From: Pseudomonas sp. IB20
Lineage (GTDB): Bacteria; Pseudomonadota; Gammaproteobacteria; Pseudomonadales; Pseudomonadaceae
Direction of reading: 5' to 3'
Assembly (NCBI RefSeq): GCF_009707325.1
Contig: NZ_CP046103.1
Location: forward strand, 3,085,610 to 3,149,609
DNA: 64,000 nucleotides
Below the pieces are notes generated by a model. That model was not told the DNA's origin, searched no databases, and saw nothing but the letters and a program-made list of their open reading frames with translations. Position numbers and translations under genes: made by a program. This document shows, piece after piece, positions 11,517 to 20,090 of the stretch (positions within the stretch are counted from its first letter, which is position 1; every line of letters starts with the position of its first letter).

Positions 11517-12350
11517 TCAAGTCTCTTTCGAGTTAGCCATTACTAAGCCATCAAGGGCTTCGCGAAGCAGAGGATGGGCCGGCAGACGAATGCCCAAGGT
11601 CTCGTGCAGCACTGTCAACAGCTCATCGGTGCTCTCGATTGCGCGCTTTTCACTGGGCCGATCCAGGTAGTGGACGGCATAGTTGGCGTTATTCAAGGTG
11701 TAGCGTTTGCCCGGCGCGAGCAGCGCGGCTTTGAGTTGACCGACAAACGTTGAAGCCGGGTGCGTCGACACGTACCAGTTGCCGATTTCATAGTCGATAT
11801 CCGCCTGCTCTTGCAGGTCGAACACATACAAGCCACGCCACTCCTCGCCGACCTGGGCCCACAAGGTGTAATCGGCGCCATTGAACGTCAGGCGATAGGG
11901 TTCATGGGCGGTGGCCTGGGTTGCGTCCGTGTCCAACTGCAACGGGCTGCTCGGCACCATGCCGCCGAAGCCGACGTCGGTGACGTAGCGCACGCCATCC
12001 AGGGTGACCAGGCTCAGGCGATGGGTGCGACCGGTGCGCGCATCCGCTGGCCCGCCCATCACCACCCAGCCGGTAAGGCCGCGCGCCTCGAAGCCCAATT
12101 CCTGCAACAGCGTCAGAAACATGTGGTTCAGCTCGAAGCAATACCCGCCACGCCCGTCGAGCAGTACCTTTTGCTCGATGCTCGGCAAGTCGATTGGCAC
12201 CGGGGTGCGCAGCAGTGTCGACAGGCTCTCAAAGGCGAAGGTGCACACATGGCGCAACTGCAGTTCGCGTAAGGTTTGCAAGGTTGGCGGTGGCGGCGAG
12301 TCATAGCCCAGGCGTTGCAGGTAGAGCTGACGGTGAGTCAATCGGGGCAT
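11517..12350 (-). CDS. nat: arylamine N-acetyltransferase
   Basis: This 277-residue cytoplasmic enzyme transfers an acetyl group from acetyl-CoA to arylamines, hydrazines or related amines, by a ping-pong mechanism through a cysteine. The catalytic triad of the family is intact: Cys71 in RGGYCFELN, His110 in GRTHRLSLV and Asp125 in VTDVGFGG. The N-terminal helical part (HVCTFAFES) and total length agree with bacterial NATs (270-280). It is a single leftward gene. The physiological substrate cannot be read from context; NAT homologues can also take part in secondary metabolism, but no biosynthetic genes adjoin it. Confidence 0.93.
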   Translation of the reverse strand: MPRLTHRQLYLQRLGYDSPPPPTLQTLRELQLRHVCTFAFESLSTLLRTPVPIDLPSIEQKVLLDGRGGYCFELNHMFLTLLQELGFEARGLTGWVVMGGPADARTGRTHRLSLVTLDGVRYVTDVGFGGMVPSSPLQLDTDATQATAHEPYRLTFNGADYTLWAQVGEEWRGLYVFDLQEQADIDYEIGNWYVSTHPASTFVGQLKAALLAPGKRYTLNNANYAVHYLDRPSEKRAIESTDELLTVLHETLGIRLPAHPLLREALDGLVMANSKET

Positions 12351-12470
12351 GGCGCGATCCTTGAGCGCGTGGCGAAGGCGTCACTATGCCGTGCCAGCCT
12401 GCGACTTGTCATTTTGACTGAACCTTTTTGAACACTTGCCTATCCATCTATAACAAGACAGGGAGGCAAC

Positions 12471-12707
12471 ATGAGTACCGCAAAAATCTACACCATCAAC
12501 TATCAGCTGCACGGTCAACCGAAGTCCTTTGTGGTGCGCGCAGAAGTCATGAACAACGCCGAGGCCTGGCATTGGGCCGCGGTGGATGCCGACATCGCCC
12601 ATGTCAGCCGCATTGGGCGTGTAGGTCACGAACAGGTGAAAAAAACCACCCGGCCTTGGGCGGAGAAGTTCGGTATTACCGAGGTCACTTGGGTACCGCC
12701 CAAGTAA
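12471..12707 (+). CDS. small conserved Pseudomonas protein (DUF6555-like)
   Basis: A 78-residue soluble protein beginning MSTAKIYTINYQLHGQPKSF, with a good ribosome site (AGGGAGG) ahead of ATG. It has no signal peptide, membrane helix or cysteine. The pattern of a short beta-rich start, the central NAEAWHWAAVDAD and a basic C-terminal KKTTRPWAEKFGI resembles small conserved Pseudomonas proteins that I associate, from memory, with DUF6555. Function is unknown. It stands alone between convergent and divergent neighbours, so context gives no clue. Confidence 0.7.
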   Translation: MSTAKIYTINYQLHGQPKSFVVRAEVMNNAEAWHWAAVDADIAHVSRIGRVGHEQVKKTTRPWAEKFGITEVTWVPPK

Positions 12708-12771
12708 GCACAGCCGCATAAACAAGCCCCATAAACATCAGCCCCGCGATGGCGGGTCTGATGCGGGTGCT

Positions 12772-12969
12772 TCACGTTGTCTTCAAGTCGCCCAACGGAT
12801 CGTAGGGCGGCTTTTTTTTCGGCTGCTTTTCCTTGTCCAGCGGGGCTATCGCAGGCCCGATGGGGTCGACCTGCGGGTCGGACACGTCGGGGGAATCCGG
12901 GTCAAAGCCCAGTTCGTCCTTGCCGCTGGCATGCTCGCTTGAACGCGGGCCTTTCGGGGGATTGCTCAC
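12772..12969 (-). CDS. small proline-rich charged protein
   Basis: A 65-residue hypothetical protein starting at GTG, placed 4 bases after a perfect AGGAGGT ribosome site. The composition is unusual: very rich in Pro, Asp and Lys (DPDSPDVSDPQVDP, KKKPPYDPLGD), with no hydrophobic core, so it is probably intrinsically disordered. It lies 15 bp downstream of a second small charged ORF on the same strand, suggesting a two-gene micro-operon. No family was recognised. The strong ribosome site is the main support. Confidence 0.6.
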   Translation of the reverse strand: MSNPPKGPRSSEHASGKDELGFDPDSPDVSDPQVDPIGPAIAPLDKEKQPKKKPPYDPLGDLKTT

Positions 12970-12984
12970 AGTGACCTCCTAAAC

Positions 12985-13161
12985 TTAAAGCGGGCGGGCT
13001 TTGTCGTGCAGGTTTTCCAGGTCTTCCTCGACCCGCTCCACATCGTCGTCATGACGCTGGGCCGGGTCATTGGGACGCAACGCATCGTTGTCACGTTCCT
13101 CTTCGCCGGGCGTGCGGTCGGGGTTGGGTGTACCAGGCGGTGGCTGTTTATAATCGGGCAT
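12985..13161 (-). CDS. small acidic protein, 58 residues
   Basis: A short leftward ORF starting ATG at 13161 and ending TAA, with a GAGGT site 8 bases upstream. It reads MPDYKQPPPGTPNPDRTPGE at the start and then a highly charged DDDVERVEEDLENLHDKARP end. That end could form one amphipathic helix. It has no cysteines or membrane segment. The next gene on this strand starts 15 bp beyond its stop. Both products are Pro/Asp-rich and likely unstructured. Function is unknown. Confidence 0.6.
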   Translation of the reverse strand: MPDYKQPPPGTPNPDRTPGEEERDNDALRPNDPAQRHDDDVERVEEDLENLHDKARPL

Positions 13162-13279
13162 GATGGTCTACCTCACGGTGGCTACACAGGTTTAGAGAAA
13201 CCGCCGCGAGCCATCGTTCAACTTGATTGCGCAAAGCGTGCGAAGATGCCACCCCGCCCCTTCTTGAGACCTGACCCGG

Positions 13280-13801
13280 ATGTTCGAGCTCAAACCCTGC
13301 GACCCTGCCACCTTCCGCCAACAGACCCGACGCAGCACGCTTATCATCGCCGTGCTGTTCGTGGCCCTGGCAATGCTGCTGTCGAGCCTGGCGGTGATGC
13401 TGTTTGGCACGCCCGGCGGTGACAACTTTCGCTTCAATGTCGGCGGCGTGTTCGCCGGCGTATTGATCACCGTCGCCCTGGTGCGCGGCCCGTTCTGGAC
13501 TCAGCCTTGGCTGGCGCCGGCGGTGTATGGCTGGCAGCTCAAGCGCAGCTTGATGAGCGTCACCAACGTGATGCACAAGGTCACCGAACGCGTGCAAGCC
13601 AACGACCCGACGGCGATCAAACTGCTGCGTTTTTACCACTTGGGGCTCACGCAGATGCATGAACTGGACGCCAACTCCAGCGCCCAGGCGCAATTGGTCG
13701 GCGAGATCGACGTACACACCGCGAAGATGCAGGCCTTGGGGATCGACACCGAGCAAACCCGCCTCGACCCCGCCTGGCTAGGCAGCGTTAAAAAGGCCTG
13801 A
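13280..13801 (+). CDS. DUF3087 family membrane protein
   Basis: A 173-residue protein with two hydrophobic helices near residues 20-45 and 53-72 and a helical cytoplasmic C-terminus (VMHKVTERVQANDPTAIKLLRFYHLGLTQMHELD). That layout and the MFELKPCDPATFRQQTRRST start match the DUF3087 family of gammaproteobacteria. The function is not known. It converges with an MFS gene whose 3' end is 5 bp away. Confidence 0.8.
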   Translation: MFELKPCDPATFRQQTRRSTLIIAVLFVALAMLLSSLAVMLFGTPGGDNFRFNVGGVFAGVLITVALVRGPFWTQPWLAPAVYGWQLKRSLMSVTNVMHKVTERVQANDPTAIKLLRFYHLGLTQMHELDANSSAQAQLVGEIDVHTAKMQALGIDTEQTRLDPAWLGSVKKA

Positions 13802-13806
13802 CAGCG

Positions 13807-14934
13807 TCAGTTAGAAAGCTTGGTTCGCCAGCAGAACACCGCGCTCACCGCGATTGCCGCGCCAGCCAGGCCAAACACCCAGGGCGCCGAGGCCACGGGC
13901 AGCAACAGGCCGGCCAGCAAAGGCCCGAGGCCGGCGCCGACGTCGCGCCACACTGCGTTGGAGGCCAGGGCTGAAACGCGCATCGAACCGGGGTTTCGCT
14001 CGGCCACCAAGGTGGTCACCAGCGGCAGTTGTAGCGCGCGCAGCACCAGCACCGCCGCCGCGCCGACGATCACCCAATAACTGCCGAACGCGGTCAGGGC
14101 CAGTGCACTCAAAAACGAAAACAGCAGCAGCATCGAGGTCGCGCCAAAACGTTGCGCCGCCCGGCCGCCCAACGGGCTCAGGAGCATCTCCGAGGCATAC
14201 CGCAGGGCCATCAGGCCACCGGCGATCAGCACCGCATCGCCGCCGAGAAGCTTCTGTGCCTGGATCGACAAGCCAAAGATAAACAGCCCATCGAGCGCCA
14301 CACCTTCGATAAACGACCAGGTTGCCACACTGTCAGGCCACTTGAAGCGCCGCCCGGTGCTGTGCAAGTCATGGCTTGCGGTGGGTAAGCCGCGCGCCAC
14401 CCACAGGCCGACCAGGCAGCAACCGGCGAGAATCACAAAGATCGGGCGCGGCCCGGCCCATAAGGTCAGCCAGCCACCCAGCGGCAACGCCAGCATCGGC
14501 CCGAGGGCGATCACCGCGCGTGAACGCCCCGCACGGCGGGCTGCGCCAGCGGGTTCGGAAGTCGCCAACACTTGGGTCGAGAGGTTCAACGCGGCAAAAC
14601 ACAGGCCCCAGATCAGTCGTAACCCCAGCAATGCGGCGAAACCCGACAACAGCGAGTTGCCCAAGGCACACACCGTGGCAGCACCGGCGGCGATCATGCA
14701 GGTCAGCCGGTCGCCGTTGCGCGCGTAGAAATTCAACACATGCCGGTAACCGAAAATCCGCACCAGGCGGTTGGCTGCCAGCAACACCCCGGCCTGGGCC
14801 AGCGTGATGCCAAAGGCCTGGGATTGCATGGGCAGCAGCAAGTAGAGCAGCACGTCACTGGGCAGGCATAACGCGAGGGTCAGCGCGGCGCGTCGGGAGG
14901 TGAGATCAGCAGTGCGTTGGGCCAGGCTGGGCAT
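13807..14934 (-). CDS. MFS transporter
   Basis: A 375-residue inner-membrane major-facilitator protein with about 11-12 hydrophobic helices. The loop after helix 2 (NRLVRIFGYRHVLNFYARNGDRL) and the helix-5 stretch GPMLALPLGGWLTLWAGPRPIF fit a drug:proton antiporter type. It is slightly short for the family. The substrate is unknown. It lies 57 bp after the 3' neighbour on the same strand, another MFS exporter, so the two may be cotranscribed. Confidence 0.82.
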   Translation of the reverse strand: MPSLAQRTADLTSRRAALTLALCLPSDVLLYLLLPMQSQAFGITLAQAGVLLAANRLVRIFGYRHVLNFYARNGDRLTCMIAAGAATVCALGNSLLSGFAALLGLRLIWGLCFAALNLSTQVLATSEPAGAARRAGRSRAVIALGPMLALPLGGWLTLWAGPRPIFVILAGCCLVGLWVARGLPTASHDLHSTGRRFKWPDSVATWSFIEGVALDGLFIFGLSIQAQKLLGGDAVLIAGGLMALRYASEMLLSPLGGRAAQRFGATSMLLLFSFLSALALTAFGSYWVIVGAAAVLVLRALQLPLVTTLVAERNPGSMRVSALASNAVWRDVGAGLGPLLAGLLLPVASAPWVFGLAGAAIAVSAVFCWRTKLSN

Positions 14935-14991
14935 AAATCTGAAACATCCCGAAATATTCAGGTCGCAACGTTAGCCTTCTCACGCCGGGTT

Positions 14992-16368
14992 TTACAACGA
15001 TCTATCCGGCTTTTTTCCATAGGGCAGTAAACGCAGGCCGCTGGCCACACTGCCCACCAGTGCAAACCCGCAACCCAGCCACAGCGCGTATTGCGGGCCA
15101 CTGCCCAGGGACAGATGAAAACAGAACGCCACCAACGACGCCCCCAGCGTCTGGCCCAGCAACCGCGAAATCGCGACGATGCCGCTGGCCCCACCGCTGC
15201 GGGCCAACGGCGCGCTGGTCATGATCGCCTTGAGGTTGGGCGATTGAAAAAAGCCAAACCCGGCGCCGCACAGGGCCATGCGCCAACCAATATCAAAGGC
15301 TGACGCGCCATTGCCCAAGTTCGCCAACGCGGCCATGCCCACGCTGAGCATCAGCAAGCCGACGCCGCACAACACGCCCAGCGACACCCGATCCGCCAGG
15401 CGCCCCGCCACCAAGGCCATGACGGCGACCACTGCCGGCCACGGCGTCATCAGAAACCCGGTTTCTACCTGGCTATGGCCGAGCACCGCCTGCAACAGGA
15501 ACGGCAGCGACACAAAGGCCAGGCCCTGGGCGCTGAACGCGCAGATCGCGGTGAGGGAAGACAGCGCAAACACCGGCCGTTTGAACAAATCCAGAGCCAG
15601 CATCGGCGCCGGATGACCGGCCTGGCGGCGCAGCAACACCGCGCCGCACATCAGCGCCACGGCGATCAGGCCCAAGGTCAGTGCGCCCTGGGCACCGTGT
15701 ACCGCCGTGCCCAGGCCCAGCACCAGCAGGGCAAACAACCCGGCACATAGCAACGCGGCGAGACGGTCGAAGGCGTGGCCGGTCATGGGCAGCGTGGGTA
15801 ATGAACGCAGGCCCAGCCCCAGGGCCAGCAGCCCCAGCGGCACGTTGATCAGGTACAACCAATGCCAGGTCGCCACCGACAGAATCGCCGACGCAGCGGT
15901 CGGCCCGAGGGTGAACGCCAGCCCCACCACCAACGAGTTATAACCCAGGCCACGCCCAAGCATTTTTGAAGGGTAGATATGCCGCAGCAACGCGGTGTTG
16001 ACGCTCATCACCGCCGCCGCGCCCAGGCCTTGCGCCACGCGCGCGGCGGTCAGCGTCAGCAGCGACCCGGCCAGCCCGCAAAACAGCGACGAGATAATAA
16101 ACAGCAGCAACCCGCCGAGGTACACCCGACGGTGCCCCAGCACATCACTCAACGACGCGAACGGCAGCACCGTGGCGATAATCGCCAACTGGTAGGCGTT
16201 GACCACCCAGATCACCGAGGCGGAGTCGGTGCCGATGCCTTCGGCCAGGGTCGGCAGCGCCGTATTGACGATAGCCGTGTCCAGGGTGGCCATGCCGATC
16301 CCCAAAGAAAGGGCGATCACTGCCGGCAGGCGTTTATTGGCGGGCAACCCATCGGCAACAGAAGACAT
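14992..16368 (-). CDS. MFS multidrug exporter, DHA2 type
   Basis: A 458-residue, roughly 14-helix drug:H+ antiporter of the EmrB/QacA branch. Motifs visible are LDTAIVNTALPTLAEGIG in helix 1 (motif D1), SLSDVLGHRRVYLGG after helix 2 (motif A) and LGPTAASAILSVATWHWLYLINVPLGL around helix 5 (motif C and following). The frame continues two codons upstream through TTG-TTC; ATG at 16368 is the better start. No periplasmic adaptor adjoins it, so it may export directly to the periplasm. Confidence 0.85.
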   Translation of the reverse strand: MSSVADGLPANKRLPAVIALSLGIGMATLDTAIVNTALPTLAEGIGTDSASVIWVVNAYQLAIIATVLPFASLSDVLGHRRVYLGGLLLFIISSLFCGLAGSLLTLTAARVAQGLGAAAVMSVNTALLRHIYPSKMLGRGLGYNSLVVGLAFTLGPTAASAILSVATWHWLYLINVPLGLLALGLGLRSLPTLPMTGHAFDRLAALLCAGLFALLVLGLGTAVHGAQGALTLGLIAVALMCGAVLLRRQAGHPAPMLALDLFKRPVFALSSLTAICAFSAQGLAFVSLPFLLQAVLGHSQVETGFLMTPWPAVVAVMALVAGRLADRVSLGVLCGVGLLMLSVGMAALANLGNGASAFDIGWRMALCGAGFGFFQSPNLKAIMTSAPLARSGGASGIVAISRLLGQTLGASLVAFCFHLSLGSGPQYALWLGCGFALVGSVASGLRLLPYGKKPDRSL

Positions 16369-16489
16369 GAACAACCTGGCGCTGGTAACAAAGGCGTTTA
16401 GATTACGGGCAGCCGGGAAATTTTTCAGTGGCCGTTTGCCTGTCTGTCAAAGTTTTCATGTTCACTGTGGAGCGATAGTGAGCAGAAGG

Positions 16490-16885
16490 CTTTCTGTGGA
16501 GAGCGGGCTTGTTGTGACAGGCGCAGATTGCGACGGACTTGGCGCGGTTGCAGGAGCCCAAGCTGCGCATCGCCTCCCTGCCCCGCTTCCAGCACCGCCA
16601 GTGTGATCGCTCCATAGACGCTCCGCGTCCACTCTCGGCTTTGGAGCGGGGGTAAACCGGCAGGACGCCGGTTTAGCCGCGATGGGCCAAGGATGGCCCA
16701 TGGCGGCGGCCCACGGTCCAAAGCCGGAGTGAGGGCACACCGAGCCTAGGCGAGGTGCCGAGTGGTGGGCGAAGACCTTTGGATTACTTTTGGCTGGGCC
16801 GGCTTCCGGGCTTTCCAACAGTGACCCGCTGTAAGAGCGGAACCCATAGCGGCCATAACCGAAGCAACGGATATGTACTCCGACC
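16490..16885. repeat. structured dispersed intergenic repeat
   Basis: A non-coding element that I recognise as of a type scattered through P. fluorescens-group genomes. It holds consecutive hairpins: a 9-bp stem 16653-16661 with 16667-16675 (loop AGGAC), then a 7-bp stem 16683-16689 with 16694-16700 (loop AGGA). Further G+C-rich inverted segments run to about 16830 ('GGGCCGGCTTCCGGG'). Every frame through it is an artefact-like Trp/Arg/Pro-rich translation. Family membership is from memory and needs a genome search; the hairpins are seen directly. Confidence 0.55.
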
Positions 16886-16914
16886 CAAGACCTCTAGCGC
16901 CTGACACATAGCTT

Positions 16915-16942
16915 TCGCGAGCAAGCCAGCTCCCACATTTAA
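16915..16942. repeat. REP half-element
   Basis: The sequence 'GCGAGCAAGCCAGCTCCCACAT' is a half of the common P. fluorescens REP palindrome. It lies in the gap between the dispersed repeat and the porin remnant. Confidence 0.7.
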
Positions 16943-16972
16943 CCCCGGCACACTCCTCCCGGAACACGGTCA

Positions 16973-17239
16973 TCACCAAAGCGCCACGGTATAACCGACG
17001 ATCACGCGGTTTTCATTCATGTCACGCAGATAATTGGCCTTGCTGAACCCATTGCGCCACCGCAACGAAACCCCTTTCAGCGCCCCGGACTCCGAGTCGC
17101 CAGGCACAGCTTTTCGGGCAATCTGCGCCGCCGTTCGCTTGATCAGCGGGTTGCCGTCGATGTCTTTGCGTTCGCGTTTGGTTTCGCTGCGGGTCATTTT
17201 CATGTCGCGGCCCAATAGCCGGCGCTGCATGGATACCAA
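16973..17239 (-). pseudogene. remnant of an OprD-family porin (C-terminus)
   Basis: An 88-residue open frame whose last ~40 residues (GALKGVSLRWRNG, then NENRVIVGYTVALW and stop) look like the final two beta strands of OprD-family outer-membrane porins, including the terminal aromatic residue. The rest of a ~420-residue porin is missing: a REP element lies immediately upstream and no signal peptide exists. I therefore read it as a decayed gene end. The middle part (NPLIKRTAAQIARKAVPGD) does not fit the porin pattern, so the assignment is moderate. Confidence 0.45.
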
Positions 17240-17278
17240 GCTGCCTGCATCGCAGGCAAGCCCTCTCCCACAGTTTCA
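17240..17278. repeat. REP element
   Basis: 'GCCTGCATCGCAGGCAAGCC' with a small internal palindrome, followed by 'CTCCCACAG'. It lies between the porin remnant and the DyP peroxidase gene. Confidence 0.7.
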
Positions 17279-17287
17279 GATGTGCGC

Positions 17288-18151
17288 CTAAACGCAGATT
17301 GCACTCAGGTCCAGATGCCCATCCTTGAGCGGCGGGCACCAGTAATAACCCCCGGTCAACGGCGTGCTGATGCGATACAACCCATCCACAATCCCATCCT
17401 CCAACCCGCTCATGCGCCGCAGTTGCGCTTCAAACGCATCAAAGGAATGACCAAAGGCAAGGAACATCAACCCCGCCTGACCGTTCTCGGCCCAAGGCAT
17501 CGAGCGGCGCACCACGAAGGCTTCCGGGGTGAAGCTTTCCTGGGCCGTGCGTTTGGTGTGGGCGGACTCGGGTGCGTCTTGCAACTCTTCGTTATCACCA
17601 TGGCGGCGGCCGATGATGTGGTCGCGCTCTTGCGCAGGCAACGCGGCAAAACCGTCGAGGTCGTGCTGCCATTGCTGGATCGCGGCAAAACTGGCGCCAC
17701 TGTCGGTCATCGCGGCTTCAACCGCTGCATCGTCGTGGGGGTTTTCGGTGCCGTCTTCGTAGTCGGTCAAATCGAAACCGGTCTTGTAACGGAAGCCTTC
17801 GGTCATCTGCACCAGGCGAAACGCCGGGGCCAAGGCTTTTTCAAAGGTGCGGCTACGCAACAGCAGCTCACCACGATCCACGCCATGCAGCCACACCCAC
17901 AGCGCCTGCTGGGTCGAGGGGTTATGCGCGCCCGGGCCGCTGACGGCCGGGAATGCGCGCAAACCTTCAACCTTTGCACCCAAGGCGGTTACCAGCGGCT
18001 CACCAAAACCGACCACCGCGGCCGAATCCGCCAGCTGCACCAGCGCGTCCAATGCGGCGGGCACGGCTGCCAGGCTATCCACGGCAAAAAACAGATGGCG
18101 TGCCTGCAACGGCACCGGTGCGGCAAGAATGCCCGGCTGGTACTGACTCAT
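17288..18151 (-). CDS. Dyp-type heme peroxidase (YfeX-like)
   Basis: A 287-residue peroxidase of the dye-decolorising family, which uses H2O2 to oxidise porphyrinogens and other bulky reductants. The signature DYEDGTENP (family GXXDGXXN region with the distal Asp) lies near residue 148, and the N-terminal PGILAAPVPLQARHLFF is typical of the YfeX/class P group. There is no Tat or Sec signal, so it is cytoplasmic or encapsulated. The frame runs 43 codons further upstream, but AAGGAG lies 5 bases before ATG at 18151 and gives the usual start MSQYQPG. It diverges from the aldehyde dehydrogenase gene. Confidence 0.9.
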   Translation of the reverse strand: MSQYQPGILAAPVPLQARHLFFAVDSLAAVPAALDALVQLADSAAVVGFGEPLVTALGAKVEGLRAFPAVSGPGAHNPSTQQALWVWLHGVDRGELLLRSRTFEKALAPAFRLVQMTEGFRYKTGFDLTDYEDGTENPHDDAAVEAAMTDSGASFAAIQQWQHDLDGFAALPAQERDHIIGRRHGDNEELQDAPESAHTKRTAQESFTPEAFVVRRSMPWAENGQAGLMFLAFGHSFDAFEAQLRRMSGLEDGIVDGLYRISTPLTGGYYWCPPLKDGHLDLSAICV

Positions 18152-18299
18152 GTGAACTCCTTCTGAAAAGCCGCGCAGTTTACTCCGACGAGCGTGACAC
18201 ACACAGCGGCGCGTACAAGAAAGCGCACAAGCCTTGCCATAGAGCCGGTTGTTGGGCGACTCTCTAGTCATGTTTTGCAACTATTCCAGGGGTAGCGAC

Positions 18300-19916
18300 A
18301 TGACCACCAGTAACCTGCTCGCCCAGCTGTTTCCGACTTCCGCCAACGATATTCCCGAGCAATTTCGCCTCGCAGCGCCCATTGAACAGCGTGATTACTT
18401 GGTCGACGGCCAGTTGCAGGTGTGGAACGGGCCGTTGGCTCAGGTGCTGAGCCCGGTGCAACTGGGCGATGAGCGCGTGCATATTGGCAGCACGCCGTTG
18501 CTGGACGCCGACACCGCCCTCACCGCCCTCGACGCAGCAGTGCGCGCCTATGACCGTGGCCAGGGCGAATGGCCGACGATGCGCGTGGCTGAACGTATCC
18601 AGCATGTGGAAGCCTTCTTGCGGCGCATGCGCGAACAGCGTGATGCGGTGGTCAAGCTGCTGATGTGGGAGATCGGCAAGAACCTCAAAGACTCGCAGAA
18701 AGAGTTCGACCGCACTTGCGACTACATCACCGACACCATCAATGCGCTCAAAGAACTCGACCGCCGCAGCAGCCGCTTCGAGCTGGAACAGGACACCCTC
18801 GGGCAAATCCGCCGCGTACCGCTGGGCGTGGCGCTGTGCATGGGGCCTTATAACTACCCGCTGAACGAGACCTTCACCACGCTGATCCCGGCGCTGATCA
18901 TGGGCAACACCGTGGTGTTCAAGCCGGCCAAGCTCGGCGTGTTGCTGATTCGCCCGCTGCTGGAGGCGTTCCGCGACAGCTTCCCGGCCGGGGTGATCAA
19001 CGTGATCTACGGCAGTGGCCGCGAAACCGTCAGCGCGCTGATGGCCAGCGGCAAGATTGATATTTTCGCGTTTATCGGCACCAACAAGGCCGCCAGCGAC
19101 CTGAAAAAACTGCACCCCAAACCGCACCGTTTGCGCGCGGCATTGGGCCTGGATGCGAAGAACCCTGGCATCGTGCTGCCCCAGGTGGACCTGGACAATG
19201 CGGTCAACGAGGCCGTCACCGGTTCCCTGTCGTTCAACGGCCAGCGCTGCACCGCACTGAAAATCCTGTTTGTACATGAAGACGTGGTCGACAGCTTTAT
19301 CGAAAAATTCAACACCAAGCTTGCGACGTTAAAGCCTGGCATGCCGTGGGAAGACGGCGTGTCGCTGACGCCACTGCCGGAAGTGGGCAAGGTCGATTAC
19401 CTCAACGCGCTGGTGGGCGATGCGGCGCAGCACGGCGCCCAAGTGGTGAATGCCAACGGCGGCATCAGCCGTGGTTCGTTCTTCTACCCGGCGGTGCTGT
19501 ACCCGGTGAACCCGCAAATGCGCGTGTACCACGAGGAGCAGTTTGGCCCGGTGGTGCCGATCGTGCCTTACCGTAACCTGGAGACGGTGATCGACTATGT
19601 GCTGGACTCGGATTTCGGCCAGCAACTGAGCATTTTCGGCACCAACGCCGTGGAAGTCGGGCGGCTGGTGGATGTGTTTGCCAACCAGGTCGGCCGTATC
19701 AACATCAACGCCCAATGCCAGCGCGGGCCGGACACGTTCCCCTTCAACGGCCGCAAGAACTCGGCCGAGGGTACGCTGTCGGTCCATGACGCGTTGCGCG
19801 TGTTCTCGATCCGCACCCTGGTGGCGACCAAGTTCCAAGAGAGCAACAAGGCGCTGGTCAGCGATATCTTGCGCAACCGTGATTCGAGCTTTTTGACCAC
19901 TGACTACATTTTCTAA
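18300..19916 (+). CDS. gapN: NADP-dependent glyceraldehyde-3-phosphate dehydrogenase-like aldehyde dehydrogenase
   Basis: A 538-residue ALDH-superfamily protein. Members with this length and start (MTTSNLLAQLFPTSANDIPE) are annotated in Pseudomonas as non-phosphorylating NADP-dependent GAPDH, oxidising glyceraldehyde-3-phosphate directly to 3-phosphoglycerate with NADPH formation. The catalytic cysteine is Cys317 in SFNGQRCTA, and the cofactor region GNTVVFKPAKLGVL is present. The usual ALDH motif LELGGK, with the general-base Glu, reads LRAALGLDAKNPGIVLP here, so the Glu is not at its normal place. ATG at 18300 follows AGGGGT; a frame extension upstream is not supported. The substrate is inferred by family only. 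Confidence 0.82.
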   Translation: MTTSNLLAQLFPTSANDIPEQFRLAAPIEQRDYLVDGQLQVWNGPLAQVLSPVQLGDERVHIGSTPLLDADTALTALDAAVRAYDRGQGEWPTMRVAERIQHVEAFLRRMREQRDAVVKLLMWEIGKNLKDSQKEFDRTCDYITDTINALKELDRRSSRFELEQDTLGQIRRVPLGVALCMGPYNYPLNETFTTLIPALIMGNTVVFKPAKLGVLLIRPLLEAFRDSFPAGVINVIYGSGRETVSALMASGKIDIFAFIGTNKAASDLKKLHPKPHRLRAALGLDAKNPGIVLPQVDLDNAVNEAVTGSLSFNGQRCTALKILFVHEDVVDSFIEKFNTKLATLKPGMPWEDGVSLTPLPEVGKVDYLNALVGDAAQHGAQVVNANGGISRGSFFYPAVLYPVNPQMRVYHEEQFGPVVPIVPYRNLETVIDYVLDSDFGQQLSIFGTNAVEVGRLVDVFANQVGRININAQCQRGPDTFPFNGRKNSAEGTLSVHDALRVFSIRTLVATKFQESNKALVSDILRNRDSSFLTTDYIF

Positions 19917-19935
19917 GAACACCTCAGTTCCTGAG

Positions 19936-20052
19936 TGAAAGCAGTCTTGTGTGGGAGCAGGCAAGCCAGCGCCCACAAACCCGTCCTGAAAGCAGTCTTG
20001 TGTGGGAGCAGGCAAGCCAGCGCCCACACAAGCCCGGCTCCCACAATTTAGA
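19936..20052. repeat. REP elements in a 51-bp tandem duplication
   Basis: A segment starting TGAAAGCAGTCTTGTGTGGG occurs at 19936 and again at 19987 (period 51 bp, 43 or more identical positions). A further half-REP ('CCCGGCTCCCACAA') follows. It is non-coding, between gapN and the FUSC gene. Confidence 0.85.
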
Positions 20053-20090
20053 CCGCGTTCGCCCTGACTACCGAGGCCACTTAACTACCG

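Noticed and set aside
16402-16820. Several 70-135-codon frames on both strands
   Set aside because: They lie inside the dispersed hairpin repeat and show Trp/Arg/Pro-rich artefact composition without ribosome sites.
19936-20052. CRISPR-like direct repeats
   Set aside because: Only two copies, no regular unique spacers, and the units contain known REP sequence; no cas genes are present.
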